A stretch of DNA of 64,000 nt from Acidimicrobiaceae bacterium (lineage in GTDB: Bacteria > Actinomycetota > Acidimicrobiia > Acidimicrobiales > RAAP-2). The notes under the pieces were generated by a model. The model saw nothing but the letters and a program-made list of their open reading frames with translations. It was not told the DNA's origin and made no database searches. The position numbers and the translations under genes are program-made. Position 1 is the first letter of the stretch, and each line of letters starts with the position of its first letter. The stretch is taken from NCBI GenBank assembly GCA_003158855.1, contig PMLJ01000034.1, positions 124,001 to 188,000 on the forward strand, written 5' to 3'. Positions 1-10,587 of this stretch are shown here, piece by piece.

Positions 1-2
1 GG

Positions 3-1022
3 GTCGACGATCTTCCCGCCGGCGTCCATGACGAACAGTCGCCGGGAGGCTACCGACTTGCCCAGGGCGATGACGGGCGACTCTTCGCGTGGGCCGTGGG
101 GCCTGGCTCTTGGAAGGGCGAGTTCTTTCCTGCGCATCAAGAGGTGTGGCGGGCCCGCGCGAGCGACGAGGCTATTGAATTCACCGAGGCCGCGCGCGAA
201 GCGGCGCCGCTCGCCATTGTCGGAGCGCGTCCGTGCGAGTTCCGAGCGCTGGAAGTCCTCGATCGAGTGCTCAAGGATGGGGCGTACCGCGATCCACGCT
301 ACGCCGATCGGCGCGAGGCGGCCTTTGTCGCGGTGGTCGAATGCGCGAGCCCCGCGTCGACGTGCTTCTGCACGTCAATGGGGACCGGACCCGGCATTGA
401 AGGGGGATTCGACCTGGCGCTCACCGAGATCGACGATGAAGGTGGCCACCGCTTCGTGGTGAGGGTCGGGTCCGAGGACGGTTCCGAGATGCTGGACAGC
501 GTGCCGTCCACGAAGGCGGATGCCGGCGACCTTGAGGCTCGGGCGCGCGTGCTCGAGGGTGCTGCGGCGAACATGGGTCGTCACCTTCAGACGGAGGGCC
601 TCGCGGGCCTGCTGGCTCGAAACATGGACCACCCCCGCTGGAGCGACGTTGGCGAACGGTGCCTCTCGTGCGGGAACTGCACGCTGGTGTGCCCGACGTG
701 CTTCTGCAGCGACGTTCATGACACGACCGATATCTCGGGCGAGTCGAGCAGGGCGCGAGTGTGGTCGTCGTGCTTTGACCTCGATCACTCGTACCTGCAC
801 GGAGGCGCCGTGAGGGCTTCATGCTCGTCGCGCTATCGCCAGTGGATGACGCACAAGCTCTCGACGTGGTGGGATCAGTTCGACACCTCTGGTTGCGTAG
901 GCTGCGGCCGCTGCGTCACCTGGTGCCCGGTGGGAATCGACATCACCGAAGAGGCGGCGTTCATCGCCGCGTCGGACGGCGCGACGCGGGTGAGTCCGCC
1001 GTCGACAAGGGGCGGCTCGTGA
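3..1022 (+). CDS. [NiFe]-hydrogenase beta-type 4Fe-4S dicluster subunit (5' partial)
   Basis: Frame 3 stays open to the window edge; CLSCGNCTLVCPTCFC and CVGCGRCVTWCPVGID ferredoxin motifs; first gene of an operon with hydrogenase gamma, delta and alpha subunits. Confidence 0.85.
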   Translation, partial: VDDLPAGVHDEQSPGGYRLAQGDDGRLFAWAVGPGSWKGEFFPAHQEVWRARASDEAIEFTEAAREAAPLAIVGARPCEFRALEVLDRVLKDGAYRDPRYADRREAAFVAVVECASPASTCFCTSMGTGPGIEGGFDLALTEIDDEGGHRFVVRVGSEDGSEMLDSVPSTKADAGDLEARARVLEGAAANMGRHLQTEGLAGLLARNMDHPRWSDVGERCLSCGNCTLVCPTCFCSDVHDTTDISGESSRARVWSSCFDLDHSYLHGGAVRASCSSRYRQWMTHKLSTWWDQFDTSGCVGCGRCVTWCPVGIDITEEAAFIAASDGATRVSPPSTRGGS

Positions 1023-1486
1023 AGACCATGGACGAACTCCTGTCGACGCACCCGTTCATGGCCGACTTGGATGCCGATGCGCTGGCGATCGTCGCCGGCT
1101 GCTCGCGCAACGTGGTCTTCGAGCCCGGTGAGTTGCTCTGCGTCGAGGGCGAGAGCGCCGACACCTTCTACTTGATACGGCGTGGTCATGTCTCCTTGGA
1201 CGTGCACGCTCCCGGACGGGGTCCGGTGGTCATCGAGACGGTGGGTCCCGGTGCCGTCGTGGGTTGGAGTTGGCTCATTCCCCCCTACCGTTGGACCTTC
1301 GACGCGCGGGCGAAGAGCCGCGTGGGGGCCGTGGCGATCGACGGAGCCTGCCTGCGGGGCAAGGCCGAAATGGATCCGGCCCTGGGCTTCGCCCTGCTGT
1401 CGAGGATCTCCAAGGAGTTGCTGTCTCGCCTGCAGGCCACCCGCTTGCGCCTGCTCGACCTCTACGGTGGGCGAGATGAGCGCTAG
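1019..1486 (+). CDS. Cyclic-nucleotide-binding (Crp-like cupin) domain protein without an apparent HTH
   Basis: GTGA overlap with the upstream gene; MDELLSTHPFMADL...FEPGELLCVEGESADTFYLIRRGHVSL is typical of cNMP-binding domains; only ~155 aa. Confidence 0.75.
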   Translation: MKTMDELLSTHPFMADLDADALAIVAGCSRNVVFEPGELLCVEGESADTFYLIRRGHVSLDVHAPGRGPVVIETVGPGAVVGWSWLIPPYRWTFDARAKSRVGAVAIDGACLRGKAEMDPALGFALLSRISKELLSRLQATRLRLLDLYGGRDER

Positions 1487-2375
1487 AACCCTTCACGAAG
1501 ACGCCTCGACGGGGGTCTCCTCGCACCGAGGAGCGGGCAGTCTCACCCCCACCATGCACCGAGTCGTCGAACGGATCAGGGAGACCGGCGACGTCGTGAC
1601 CCTTTGCCTCGAACCGGTCTCGGGTGGCCGCCTTGACTTCCTGCCCGGACAGTTCAACATGCTGAGCGTCTTCGGGGTGGGCGAAGTTGCGATATCGGTG
1701 AGCGGCGCGCCGCGTGATCCGGGCCCCCTGCGCCACACCGTGCGCGACGTCGGTGCGGTTTCCCACGCGCTGTCTGAGAGCGCCGTGGGCGACCTCATCG
1801 GCGTGCGGGGCCCCTTCGGCAGCGACTGGCAGATAGTTCCCGTGAACGCCGGCGCGGCGGCGGACCCGCGCGACGTGGTCGTCGTCGCGGGCGGCATCGG
1901 GCTGGCGCCGTTGCGCGGGGCCGTGCACGAACTGGTGGCCGCGCACCGCGAAGGGGGAGGCCGGGTGTTTCTCCTCGTGGGCGCGCGCGAACCATCCCAG
2001 ATCGTCTTCAACGATGATCTCGAAGCCTGGGCTCGCGACGGCGCCAAGGTCATGGTGAGCGTCGACCGCGCCACGCCGAAGTGGCCGGGCCGGGTGGGTC
2101 TCGTCACCACGCTTCTGGGCGACGCCGGATTCGATCCCGCGAACGTCCGCGCGATGCTGTGCGGCCCCGAGATAATGATGCGCTTCACGGCGCGCGCGCT
2201 GGTCGACATGGGGGTCGATCCCGGGGCCATCCTGGTGTCACTCGAGCGCAACATGCAGTGCGGACTGGGTTGGTGCGGGCACTGCCAGCTCGGTCCATTG
2301 CTGTTGTGCCGTGACGGACCAATCGTCGCCTACGCCGGGCTGGTGAGCCAACTGCTCAGCGAGCGTGAACGATGA
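1476..2375 (+). CDS. Hydrogenase gamma subunit, FAD/NAD(P)-binding oxidoreductase
   Basis: [20 protein letters not shown]-binding motif and C-terminal [21 protein letters not shown] 2Fe-2S motif; ATG at 1476. Confidence 0.85.
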   Translation: MSARTLHEDASTGVSSHRGAGSLTPTMHRVVERIRETGDVVTLCLEPVSGGRLDFLPGQFNMLSVFGVGEVAISVSGAPRDPGPLRHTVRDVGAVSHALSESAVGDLIGVRGPFGSDWQIVPVNAGAAADPRDVVVVAGGIGLAPLRGAVHELVAAHREGGGRVFLLVGAREPSQIVFNDDLEAWARDGAKVMVSVDRATPKWPGRVGLVTTLLGDAGFDPANVRAMLCGPEIMMRFTARALVDMGVDPGAILVSLERNMQCGLGWCGHCQLGPLLLCRDGPIVAYAGLVSQLLSERER

Positions 2376-3217
2376 GCTCGACCTCGAACAGCGACGTCCG
2401 GCCGACCCTGGCGGTCTGGAAATTCGCGTCGTGCGACGGATGCCAACTAAGCCTGCTCGACTGCGAGCAGGAGCTGCTGGCCTTGACGGGCGCGGTGCGC
2501 ATTGCGCACTTCACCGAGATGTCGCGCGCGACGGTCTCGGGACCCTACGACATCTCGCTCGTCGAGGGATCGATCACCACCCCTGACGACGTCGAGAGAA
2601 TCAAGGAGGTGCGAGCGAACTCGCGCCATCTCGTCACGATTGGGGCGTGCGCGGCGAGCGGGGGAATCCAGGCACTGCGGAACTTCGTCGAGCCCGGCTC
2701 GTACGCGAGCGCCGTCTACGCCCACCCGGAGTATCTGGAGACCCTCGAGACCTCGACGCCCATCAGCGCGCACGTGGCGGTCGACTACGAACTCCACGGA
2801 TGCCCTATCGACCGCCATCAGCTGCTCGAAGTGCTGCTCGCCTTCCTGGCGGGGCGGCGACCGGTCGTCGCGGGCCACTCCGTTTGTCAAGAGTGCAAGG
2901 CCCGTTCGACCGTCTGCCTGCTGGTGAGCGACAAGACCGCGTGCCTCGGCCCGGTGACGCGTGCGGGCTGCGGGGCCCTCTGTCCCTCGGTGGCCCGGGG
3001 ATGCTTCGGCTGCTTCGGTCCGAGTGACTGCGCCAACGTCGCGTCGCTGACGGCGCGACTTCGCCTGCTCGGATCGTCTGACGGGGAGCTTGACCGGCTT
3101 CTCCAGACCTTCAACGCCGCCGCACCGGCCTTTCGCAGCGCGGTCGGCGTAGGCCGGGCGGCGGCGGTATCCCTGGGACAGTCGAGAAGTCCCTCCCACG
3201 AAGGAGCCGAACGATGA
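2372..3217 (+). CDS. [NiFe]-hydrogenase small (delta) subunit
   Basis: [26 protein letters not shown] and [11 protein letters not shown] motifs of hydrogenase/NuoB-like small subunits; ATGA overlap. Confidence 0.88.
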   Translation: MSSTSNSDVRPTLAVWKFASCDGCQLSLLDCEQELLALTGAVRIAHFTEMSRATVSGPYDISLVEGSITTPDDVERIKEVRANSRHLVTIGACAASGGIQALRNFVEPGSYASAVYAHPEYLETLETSTPISAHVAVDYELHGCPIDRHQLLEVLLAFLAGRRPVVAGHSVCQECKARSTVCLLVSDKTACLGPVTRAGCGALCPSVARGCFGCFGPSDCANVASLTARLRLLGSSDGELDRLLQTFNAAAPAFRSAVGVGRAAAVSLGQSRSPSHEGAER

Positions 3218-4518
3218 CCCACGGCGCGAAGTCCAGTCGAACCATCAGCGCGCAGGGCATCTCGCGAGTCGAGGGCGAGGGTTCGCTGCGCGTGGACGTG
3301 CGCGACGGGAAGGTCACCGACGTCGCGCTCGACATCTTCGAGCCCCCGCGGTACTTCGAGGCGATGCTCGTGGGACGGCACTTCAGCGAGGCGCCCGACA
3401 TCACGGCGAGGATCTGCGGAATCTGTCCGGTCGCGTACCAGATGTCGGCCTGCGCGGCGATGGAGGACGCGTGTTCGGTCAGCGTCAGCGACGCGATCAA
3501 GAGGCTGCGCCGCCTCCTCTACTGCGGAGAGTGGATCCAGAGCCACGCGCTGCACATCTACCTCCTGCATGCGCCGGACTTCCTCGGCTGCGCGGACGCG
3601 GTCGAGCTCGCCGAGCGCGACCCCCGCGTCGTCGAGCGCGGCCTCGACATCAAACGCACCGGAAACTTGATCATGGAAGCCGTGGGCGGCCGCGCGGTCC
3701 ATCCGGTCAACGTCCGCGTCGGCGGGTTCTATCGGGCCCCTGATCGATCGGCGATCGCGGCGTTGGCGGAGCCATTGCGCCGCGCGCGCGAGAACGCCCT
3801 GGCGACGGTGTCGTGGGTGTCGGGATTCGAGTTTCCCGACGTCGCGGGCGACTACCGCTTCGTCGCGCTGCGTTCCCCGCGACACTACGCCGTCGAAGAG
3901 GGTCGCCCCGGACTGTTCGAAGGATTCGACGTCAGCGCCGGGCAGTTCGCCCAGCTCGCGGTGGAAGAGCATGTGGCCCGCTCGACGGCGCTGCACTCGA
4001 GGCTCGAGGGTCGAGACCACTACCTGACCGGACCGCTCGCTCGCTACGCCATCAATGGCGCCTTGTTGCCCCGCGTCGCCGCCGACGCCGCGCGCGACGC
4101 GGGCCTCGGCGCCGCCTGCACGAATCCATTCCAAAGCATCGTCGTTCGAGCGGTCGAGCTGGTCTTCGCCTGCGACGAGGCGCTGCGGCTCGTCGAGGAG
4201 TACGAGCCACCCGATAGTCCGGCAGTCGAGGTCACGCCACGCGCGGGCGTGGGAACCGGCGTCAGCGAGGCTCCGCGTGGATTGCTGCTGCACCAGTACG
4301 AAATCGACGACCAGGGAATCATCGTGCGCGCGCGCATCATGCCGCCCACGTCCCAGAATCTCCTGACGGTCGAGGACGACCTTCGTCGGGTCGTCGAGGA
4401 CGGCATGACGCTGAGTGACGACGATCTTCAGTGGCGATGCGAGCAGACCGTGCGCAACCACGATCCCTGCATCTCGTGCGCGGCCCACTTCCTCGACGTC
4501 ACGGTGGTGCGCTCGTGA
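3214..4518 (+). CDS. [NiFe]-hydrogenase large (alpha) subunit, group 3b-like
   Basis: L1 motif [11 protein letters not shown] and C-terminal L2 motif [11 protein letters not shown]; operon context. Confidence 0.92.
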   Translation: MTHGAKSSRTISAQGISRVEGEGSLRVDVRDGKVTDVALDIFEPPRYFEAMLVGRHFSEAPDITARICGICPVAYQMSACAAMEDACSVSVSDAIKRLRRLLYCGEWIQSHALHIYLLHAPDFLGCADAVELAERDPRVVERGLDIKRTGNLIMEAVGGRAVHPVNVRVGGFYRAPDRSAIAALAEPLRRARENALATVSWVSGFEFPDVAGDYRFVALRSPRHYAVEEGRPGLFEGFDVSAGQFAQLAVEEHVARSTALHSRLEGRDHYLTGPLARYAINGALLPRVAADAARDAGLGAACTNPFQSIVVRAVELVFACDEALRLVEEYEPPDSPAVEVTPRAGVGTGVSEAPRGLLLHQYEIDDQGIIVRARIMPPTSQNLLTVEDDLRRVVEDGMTLSDDDLQWRCEQTVRNHDPCISCAAHFLDVTVVRS

Positions 4519-5018
4519 GCGTTTCGGCTCCGGGCTCAAGGGTGGTGATCGCCGGCTTCGGGAGCGAGTATCGCCGCGACGACGCCGTGGGTGCGATCGT
4601 CGCGGCGAGTGCAGCCTCCTTGCGGCCCTCGACGTATGAGGTGGGGCCTTTGAGCGACCCACTGGATCTGCTGGGAAAGTGGGACGGAGCAGCATTGGTC
4701 GTCGTCATCGACGCGGTCAGGTCGGGCGCGGAGCCGGGCACCATTCGAATGATCGAGATGGATGTCGGCGGCGCGGCGGGCAGTAACGACGAGCGAAGCA
4801 TCGAGTCCCACGAGACCAGCACCCACGGAATAGGGCTCGCCGGCGTGCTTCGCCTGGCGACGGCCCTGGGCCGGGCGCCGGCCCGGTTGGTGCTCGTCGC
4901 CATCGAAGGCGAGGAGTTCGGGTTCGGTCAAGAACTCAGCGCACGCGTCGAAGCCGCGGTTCCAGAAGCGGTGCGGCGAGTGGTGGAACTCATAGAGGAG
5001 GCGTGCTCATGTGCATGA
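4515..5018 (+). CDS. Hydrogenase maturation protease (HyaD/HycI-like)
   Basis: VVIAGFGSEYRRDDAVGAIVA N-terminal motif; GTG start overlaps the large-subunit stop. Confidence 0.8.
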   Translation: MSVSAPGSRVVIAGFGSEYRRDDAVGAIVAASAASLRPSTYEVGPLSDPLDLLGKWDGAALVVVIDAVRSGAEPGTIRMIEMDVGGAAGSNDERSIESHETSTHGIGLAGVLRLATALGRAPARLVLVAIEGEEFGFGQELSARVEAAVPEAVRRVVELIEEACSCA

Positions 5019-5299
5019 GCCGGCTGCACAAAGTCCTGGACAACGACGGCGCCGCGCCAGTCCGGGTGGAGGATGTCGAAGGAACGGTCACGCGAGCCTG
5101 GTTGCTCGCGCTCGACGGCCTGGGCTTCGTGCGAGGCTTGGAGCAGGGCGACATCGTTTCGCTCCACTGGGACTGGGTGTGCGACCGGCTGGCGAGGAGC
5201 CCACTCGCGTGGTTGCGCGCTTGTACCGTCGCCAACCTCAACGCGGTGAATACCTTGGCGATACCTAGTCCCGCAGCGACCTGCGAGGCAAGAACCTAG
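5003..5299 (+). CDS. Short hydrogenase-operon protein; HypC/DUF6390-like accessory (tentative)
   Basis: 98 aa; SLHWDWVCDRL motif recalled from the C-terminus of hydrogenase-associated DUF6390 proteins; overlaps the maturation protease gene. Confidence 0.5.
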   Translation: MLMCMSRLHKVLDNDGAAPVRVEDVEGTVTRAWLLALDGLGFVRGLEQGDIVSLHWDWVCDRLARSPLAWLRACTVANLNAVNTLAIPSPAATCEART

Positions 5300-5556
5300 G
5301 GCGCTGCCCTTCACGGGGCGCGCAACGCCTTCACGAGGGCCACGATGAAGAGCGCTTCGCCGGCGTCGCTGCGGCCTCGCGTCTGCGTCCAGCAGTCGTT
5401 GACGCCCGGGACGATCAACCTGGTAGTCACGCTCCACCGCTTGGTCCAGACCGTGATGGGCAGGTGCAGGTGCGTGGCGACACGAAGGGGCCGAGCGTCA
5501 CGATGACACCGCTCGGCGAAACCGCGACATTCGCACTCTGTGTAACGTGCAGGTTG

Positions 5557-6048
5557 ATGAAGGCAATCGCACCAAGACAGTGGAGTGCCGCGTGGTTGGC
5601 GGGAGTGACACTGTTCGCGGCCCTCGGCTCCGCTGCGGCTGCCGCGCCTGCCAGGGCGTGGTCGTGGCGTGCTTCGGGCACCTTGGGTCGAGCAGCCGAA
5701 TGCTCCAAGGCCGGAGTGCTCGCGTCGCATGATATCTGCGCCTTCAAAATTCCTGATGCCCCGCGTGCGTCTGGCACGGTCACCGGAGTTGTTCGGGTGA
5801 AGAACACGGGTGAGCGGGTCGCGTGTTACGGCGTAAGCCTCAGCACCTCCTTCATGGCGGGACTTCAGAGCTTCTGCGTGAAGGCGAACTCGTCCGGCCA
5901 GTTCATCACGAAGGGTTCGGCACGGCACTATGACCGCACCAGGCTGAGTTTCTTCGTGACGACCGGCTCGAAGACTGAACCGATCCAGGCAATCCGGGGT
6001 ACTACCGCCTCACCGTTCACGATCACGTTCAGCGAACCACTTCACTAG
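5557..6048 (+). CDS. Secreted protein of unknown function
   Basis: Sec-like signal peptide MKAIAPRQWSAAWLAGVTLFAALGSAAAAAPARA followed by a soluble domain. Confidence 0.5.
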   Translation: MKAIAPRQWSAAWLAGVTLFAALGSAAAAAPARAWSWRASGTLGRAAECSKAGVLASHDICAFKIPDAPRASGTVTGVVRVKNTGERVACYGVSLSTSFMAGLQSFCVKANSSGQFITKGSARHYDRTRLSFFVTTGSKTEPIQAIRGTTASPFTITFSEPLH

Positions 6049-6162
6049 TCCTCTTCGCCGCAGCGCCACGCAACGTGAGCTTTGCCAGGGTCACACGATG
6101 TGGTGCTGCCGTCGCACTGCGGTGTGTCGAGCGGCGCGAGCGACCTCACGTCCCACCCGCGG

Positions 6163-6723
6163 CTAGTTGCCCGGCGGGGTCTCCTCGCGGACCAGATGGG
6201 CGTCGATCTCCGCCTCCTCATCGACGCGGAATATTCGATTGAAGACCACGAGCTTGAGAACCCAGAAGAGCGCGAAACTTGCGAGGTTGGCGGCGTCAAC
6301 GATTCCGGTGTTGAAGAGATGGCTCCACCGGTGGGTGTGCACGAGGTGCCTGGCGTAGGCGCCCCCGACCATGGAGAAGCTGATGCCGAGCGCCGACATG
6401 ACGGCAAACGGAAGAATCTCCCCTCGAAGGTGACTTCGACCGGTCTTTCCCCAGGTCCAACGGCGGTTGAGGGTATACGAGGGAATCGCTCCCATGAGGT
6501 TCCCGAACAGCGTCGCCTCAACTTCGCCCCGGATGATCTTGAAGCCGTAGACCAGTGAGATGGTGAGGATGGAGACGGCCGTCGAGACTACCGACACCGA
6601 GGTGAAGCGAATCAACTTGCGCCCCTGGTGGGACTTCGTCCATTCGATGATCTTCCCGAGACTGACCTGCATCAAAGCCACGCTACTCGCGGCCTTTGTC
6701 GCATTCTCGTGGGTCCAACTCAT
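6163..6723 (-). CDS. GtrA-like membrane protein
   Basis: IRFTSVSVVSTAVSIL...NLMGAIPSYTLNRRWTWGK...FALFWVLKLVVFNRIF is the typical four-TM GtrA pattern; start uncertain (6723 or 6672). Confidence 0.75.
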   Translation of the reverse strand: MSWTHENATKAASSVALMQVSLGKIIEWTKSHQGRKLIRFTSVSVVSTAVSILTISLVYGFKIIRGEVEATLFGNLMGAIPSYTLNRRWTWGKTGRSHLRGEILPFAVMSALGISFSMVGGAYARHLVHTHRWSHLFNTGIVDAANLASFALFWVLKLVVFNRIFRVDEEAEIDAHLVREETPPGN

Positions 6724-7118
6724 CCCCAACCTCGCGGGCGAGGCCCGACGCCGATGATCCGATTCAGCTGGTCCAGGTGCAACCGTTGAAGAGGGAAGGT
6801 CGGGATCATATTCGGCGTCCTTGGTTACGGCTCCTTCGTAGCGAACCAAGGTCTCGTGCACTGCCCGCTGGTCGACGCGGAGCGCGACAACGAGCGTGGT
6901 GGCGTGATGCGAAGCTGCGAAGAACATCGACGGCGGCCCAAATCGAACCAAGGTCTCGATTGACGTTCGTCCGGCGACTTGGCGGTAACGGCTCACGTGT
7001 CACGGTCCTGCGTGGTCCAATTACGCAATCAGACCAAACGGGAGGATCTGTTCTGCATTTTGGTGCCACTGCCAACGCTCACTAGACCAAAGACCCACTC
7101 GGGCGCGGGTGCTTCGAG

Positions 7119-8072
7119 TCAACGCGACTCGCGGAACCAGCCTGCGAGTCGCTCCAGGCCCTCGTCGACCGAGACGCGTGGGCTCCAGTCGAGGACCCGT
7201 TGGGTCTCGCGCTGATCGAACCAGTGGGCCACGGACAGCTGGCGCGCGGCGAAGTGCGTGATCGGCGGTTCGGTTCCCGGCCAGAAACGATCGGCGACCC
7301 GTCCCGCGAGCGCCGCGACGGGGACCGGCACCGAGCGAAAGGTCGGGGGCAGCCCCGCGGCGAGGAGAATCCCGCACATCAACTCGGCGACCGGACGCGG
7401 ATCGGCGCCGGTAACCACCCAGGCCCTATTGCACGCGCTGTTGCCCGCGCGCGCATGGTCGAGTGCCGCGACGATGGCCGACGCCGCGTCGTCGATGTAG
7501 GTGGTGTCAACGAGCGCCCGGCCATGATTCGGCACGATGAGGCGGTGCTGCTTCGCGCGAGAGACGATGCGTCCGACGAGTTGGGTGTCGCCGGGACCCC
7601 AGACCAGATGGGGGCGCACCACGACGGTCGGCACCTCGCTCCTCTGGAGAACCAGCCGTTCCGCCACCGCCTTGGAGCGGGCGTAGACGTCGCGACCCTT
7701 GTACGAGGCGGGTTCGGCGCCCGCTCTAACGGCCGGTGCGTCGTTGAAGGCCACCGACGGGGTTGAGATGTGGACGAATCGTCCGCACCGTTCGCCCGCG
7801 CGCTGGGCGTTGAGGGTGCCCGTGACGTTGACGGCGTAGGCCTCGGACCAGGCGGCCTTCGGAGCCACCAGGGCCGCCACGTGGATAAGCGCGTCGTGGC
7901 CGTCGGCGGCCGCCAGCAACGCCGCGCCGTCGCGGATGTCGCCTCGCACGTCGCGCAGCCCCGTGTCCGAGGAGGAGCGTTGGAAGCAGGTCACCGAGTC
8001 GCCTCTTTTGGCGAGTTCGAGAGCGACGCTCCGCCCGAGCAGGCTTGACGCGCCGGTGACCAGCACCTTCAT
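7119..8072 (-). CDS. oleD: NAD(P)-dependent beta-ketoacid reductase, OleD-like (extended SDR)
   Basis: MKVLVTGASSLLGRSVALELAKRG and YARSKAVAERLVL motifs; directly downstream of the oleBC-like fusion. Confidence 0.75.
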   Translation of the reverse strand: MKVLVTGASSLLGRSVALELAKRGDSVTCFQRSSSDTGLRDVRGDIRDGAALLAAADGHDALIHVAALVAPKAAWSEAYAVNVTGTLNAQRAGERCGRFVHISTPSVAFNDAPAVRAGAEPASYKGRDVYARSKAVAERLVLQRSEVPTVVVRPHLVWGPGDTQLVGRIVSRAKQHRLIVPNHGRALVDTTYIDDAASAIVAALDHARAGNSACNRAWVVTGADPRPVAELMCGILLAAGLPPTFRSVPVPVAALAGRVADRFWPGTEPPITHFAARQLSVAHWFDQRETQRVLDWSPRVSVDEGLERLAGWFRESR

Positions 8073-8088
8073 GGTCGAGGGCGCCGAC

Positions 8089-10581
8089 TCATCGACCGGC
8101 CAGGAGATCGCGGACCGCCGCGGCGAGACGCGTGCGGTCCACTTTCGACTGGTGGCGCCGGTCGGTCGGGAGCTGACCAACGAGCACCGCGGCGACGCGG
8201 TGCGTCGCCGCCGCCCGCGCCGCACTCGCGAGAGAAGCAGGGGCGAGGCGGACGTCGCCCTCGCCGCCGATTACCAGCGCCAGCGCGCACGATTCCGGCG
8301 GGCCAACGCCAACGGCCGCCACTGGTCGATCAAGCGCCGCCGCCACCGGAGCCTCCACCGCGACGCTCGCGAGCGGGCCGTCGGCGGTTCGAATCACGTG
8401 CTGGGCTCGTCCGAGTTGGAACAGCCCGCCTCCCCAGAAGTAGCCGACGTCGCCGGTTCGGTGGAAGCGCCGTCCTTCGCGACGAACATTCGCGGTGAGG
8501 TCGGCCGACCACCTCGCGTCGTAGCCGTCGAAGAGCCAGGGCGCGCTCACCAGGATCTCGCCCCACTCGCCGTCGGCGAGCGCGGGACCCTGCACGTCAC
8601 CGAGCGCGACGACGCGCACGTCGCATCCCGGAAGCGGACGTCCGGTCGCCGTTCCGCCGAGCGGACCCTTGGCGAGCGGGTCGGCTCCGTCGGTGACGGG
8701 CAGGCACTCGGTCATGCCGTAGGGGGCACGTACCTCGCCCTTGGTGATTGCCTGGATGTTGCGAACCAGAGAAGCTGGAATCGGGGCGCCGGCGAGCATG
8801 ACGAGGCGCAGGTCAATTCCGCGTCCGGCGGACGTCGAGGCCACTTTCTCGGCCGAGGCGGGAGACAGCCACGCGGTGCTGACCTCGCCCTTGGCGACGG
8901 CGTCGGACAGCGCGTCGAAGTCCAACTCACGAGGCTTGTCGACGTCGAAGTCGGGCCGGACGAATCCCAGCCCAATGACCGGGGCGAGCAACATGAAGGG
9001 CCCGAACGATGTCGTGAACATCTCGCCGCGTTCGACCTCCAAGAGGTCGGAAAGGGCGTCGCGCTGCGCGGCGAGTGCGCCGTGCGTGTAGCGAACCGGC
9101 TTCGCGGGCCCGGTGGCTCCGGAGGTGTGGACAATGGCGGCAACGTCACTGGGGTGATTGATCACCGCAACGAACTCCGGGCCCTTCGAGGGCTCTCGAA
9201 GATCGGTGACACCCGGCAGCGAGGCGAACGCCGCGAGTCGAGCGCCAGGGGCGAACCGGCATGCGCGCGCCGCGGCCAACGTGGCGGCGGTGCCGACGAT
9301 GTGGGAGGGGGCGGCGCCCTTGATGAGCCGGCGGAGTTGAACAATCCCTGCAGAAGCGTCCGCCACGACGACGGCCGCGCCGACCTTCCATATCGCAAAC
9401 GTGGCAACAAGCAGGTCGACGCTCGGAGCTATCAGAATGCACACGCGATCACCTGGGCGCACGCCGTGGCGTTGCAGCGCGGACGCCGCGATCGTCGACC
9501 TGCTCGCGAGGTCGCGCCAGGACATGACGCCGTCGGGTCCCTCGTAGACGAGCGAAGAGTCGCCTGATCGCTCCTCGAGCGTCGCGAGTACTGATCGGAG
9601 CGGAGTTGACCCCTGCGCCACCGCGGAGGGCGACTTCAGCGACGCTGGTGGCGCGGTGGCGGCCGGTGGCTCCGCGAGGGACTGTACGAGCCAGTTCTCG
9701 ATGACCGTCCCGACCGGCTCGTCGAGACAGACGTAGTGGCCGGCGTTCGCGAATCGCTCAACCTGAGCCTGCGGCGCACGGCGTCGAAGGTCTCGAAGGA
9801 ACCGGTCGTGGAACACGGGGTCACGACCGCCCCAGAGAAGGAGGATGGGGCACTGCAGCGAGGCGAGGGCTTGGGCGCTCCTGGCGAGTGCGGCCCACGA
9901 CGGATCTGACGCGCGGACGGGGATGTCAGCGACGAAGTCGGCAATGGCTGCGCGACGCGAGGCCTTGCGGTATGGGGCGCGAAGTGCCTCGCGATGTCTC
10001 CGGGCGGTCATGCGCGCCGCTCCATCAACGAAGACGGGGGTGCTCGCGCACGTGAGCGCGGTGATCGTTCGAGCGACGGCGATGAGCGGCGGAACTCGAA
10101 TGTCGTCCGGTTTTGCCACCGCGGTATTGGCCAGAATGAGGGCCCGGACGTCCAGGGACGCTGCGGCGCCAACGGCAACCGGGCCGCCCCAGTCGTGCGC
10201 CGCGAGCACCAAGGGGCCGTTGACCTCTTCGAGGCAGAACCGAACGAGTTCGTCAATCCGGTCGCTCAGCCGTCGAGGTCCGGGGCGCTCGGAGTATCCC
10301 ATGCCGGTCTGATCGACGGCGATCACCCGCCAGCCCGGTGACAGCGATCGAAGGACATCGCGCCAGAGGTAACCCCACGAGGGATTGCCGTGCACGCAGA
10401 CAATCGTTCCCAGCGGGCCGGGTCCGGTGTCAAGGACGTGCCAAGTCAGCGTCGCACCGTCGGCCCCGGTGAAGGTGACCAGGCGCGACCACCTTGGCTC
10501 GAGGCCCCAGCGGCGCAGTTGGTCCGGCGTCGGGGCTACGTCAAGCCCACGCGACGCCGGCCCTCTCCGGGACTGAAACAC
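8089..10581 (-). CDS. oleBC: Fused OleB (alpha/beta hydrolase, beta-lactone decarboxylase) and OleC (AMP-dependent beta-lactone synthetase)
   Basis: N-terminal haloalkane-dehalogenase-like hydrolase (VHGNPSWGYLWRDVL, AHDWGGPV) and C-terminal acyl-adenylating domain (VHTSGATGPAKPVRYTHGAL, APYGMTECLPVT) in one 830-aa ORF. Confidence 0.85.
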   Translation of the reverse strand: MFQSRRGPASRGLDVAPTPDQLRRWGLEPRWSRLVTFTGADGATLTWHVLDTGPGPLGTIVCVHGNPSWGYLWRDVLRSLSPGWRVIAVDQTGMGYSERPGPRRLSDRIDELVRFCLEEVNGPLVLAAHDWGGPVAVGAAASLDVRALILANTAVAKPDDIRVPPLIAVARTITALTCASTPVFVDGAARMTARRHREALRAPYRKASRRAAIADFVADIPVRASDPSWAALARSAQALASLQCPILLLWGGRDPVFHDRFLRDLRRRAPQAQVERFANAGHYVCLDEPVGTVIENWLVQSLAEPPAATAPPASLKSPSAVAQGSTPLRSVLATLEERSGDSSLVYEGPDGVMSWRDLASRSTIAASALQRHGVRPGDRVCILIAPSVDLLVATFAIWKVGAAVVVADASAGIVQLRRLIKGAAPSHIVGTAATLAAARACRFAPGARLAAFASLPGVTDLREPSKGPEFVAVINHPSDVAAIVHTSGATGPAKPVRYTHGALAAQRDALSDLLEVERGEMFTTSFGPFMLLAPVIGLGFVRPDFDVDKPRELDFDALSDAVAKGEVSTAWLSPASAEKVASTSAGRGIDLRLVMLAGAPIPASLVRNIQAITKGEVRAPYGMTECLPVTDGADPLAKGPLGGTATGRPLPGCDVRVVALGDVQGPALADGEWGEILVSAPWLFDGYDARWSADLTANVRREGRRFHRTGDVGYFWGGGLFQLGRAQHVIRTADGPLASVAVEAPVAAALDRPVAAVGVGPPESCALALVIGGEGDVRLAPASLASAARAAATHRVAAVLVGQLPTDRRHQSKVDRTRLAAAVRDLLAGR

Positions 10582-10587
10582 GCAGGT

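Noticed and set aside
421-4695. Long antisense ORFs in the hydrogenase region (e.g. 2887-4695 minus)
   Set aside because: High-GC mirror ORFs opposite convincing hydrogenase genes; Arg/Asp/His-rich without motifs
5311-5928. 205-aa minus-strand ORF
   Set aside because: Overlaps a plus-strand ORF with a clear signal peptide; no recognisable motif
7936-9567. 543-aa plus-strand ORF opposite oleBC
   Set aside because: Low-complexity Arg/Gly/Glu composition typical of antisense frames; the minus-strand OleBC protein has clear motifs
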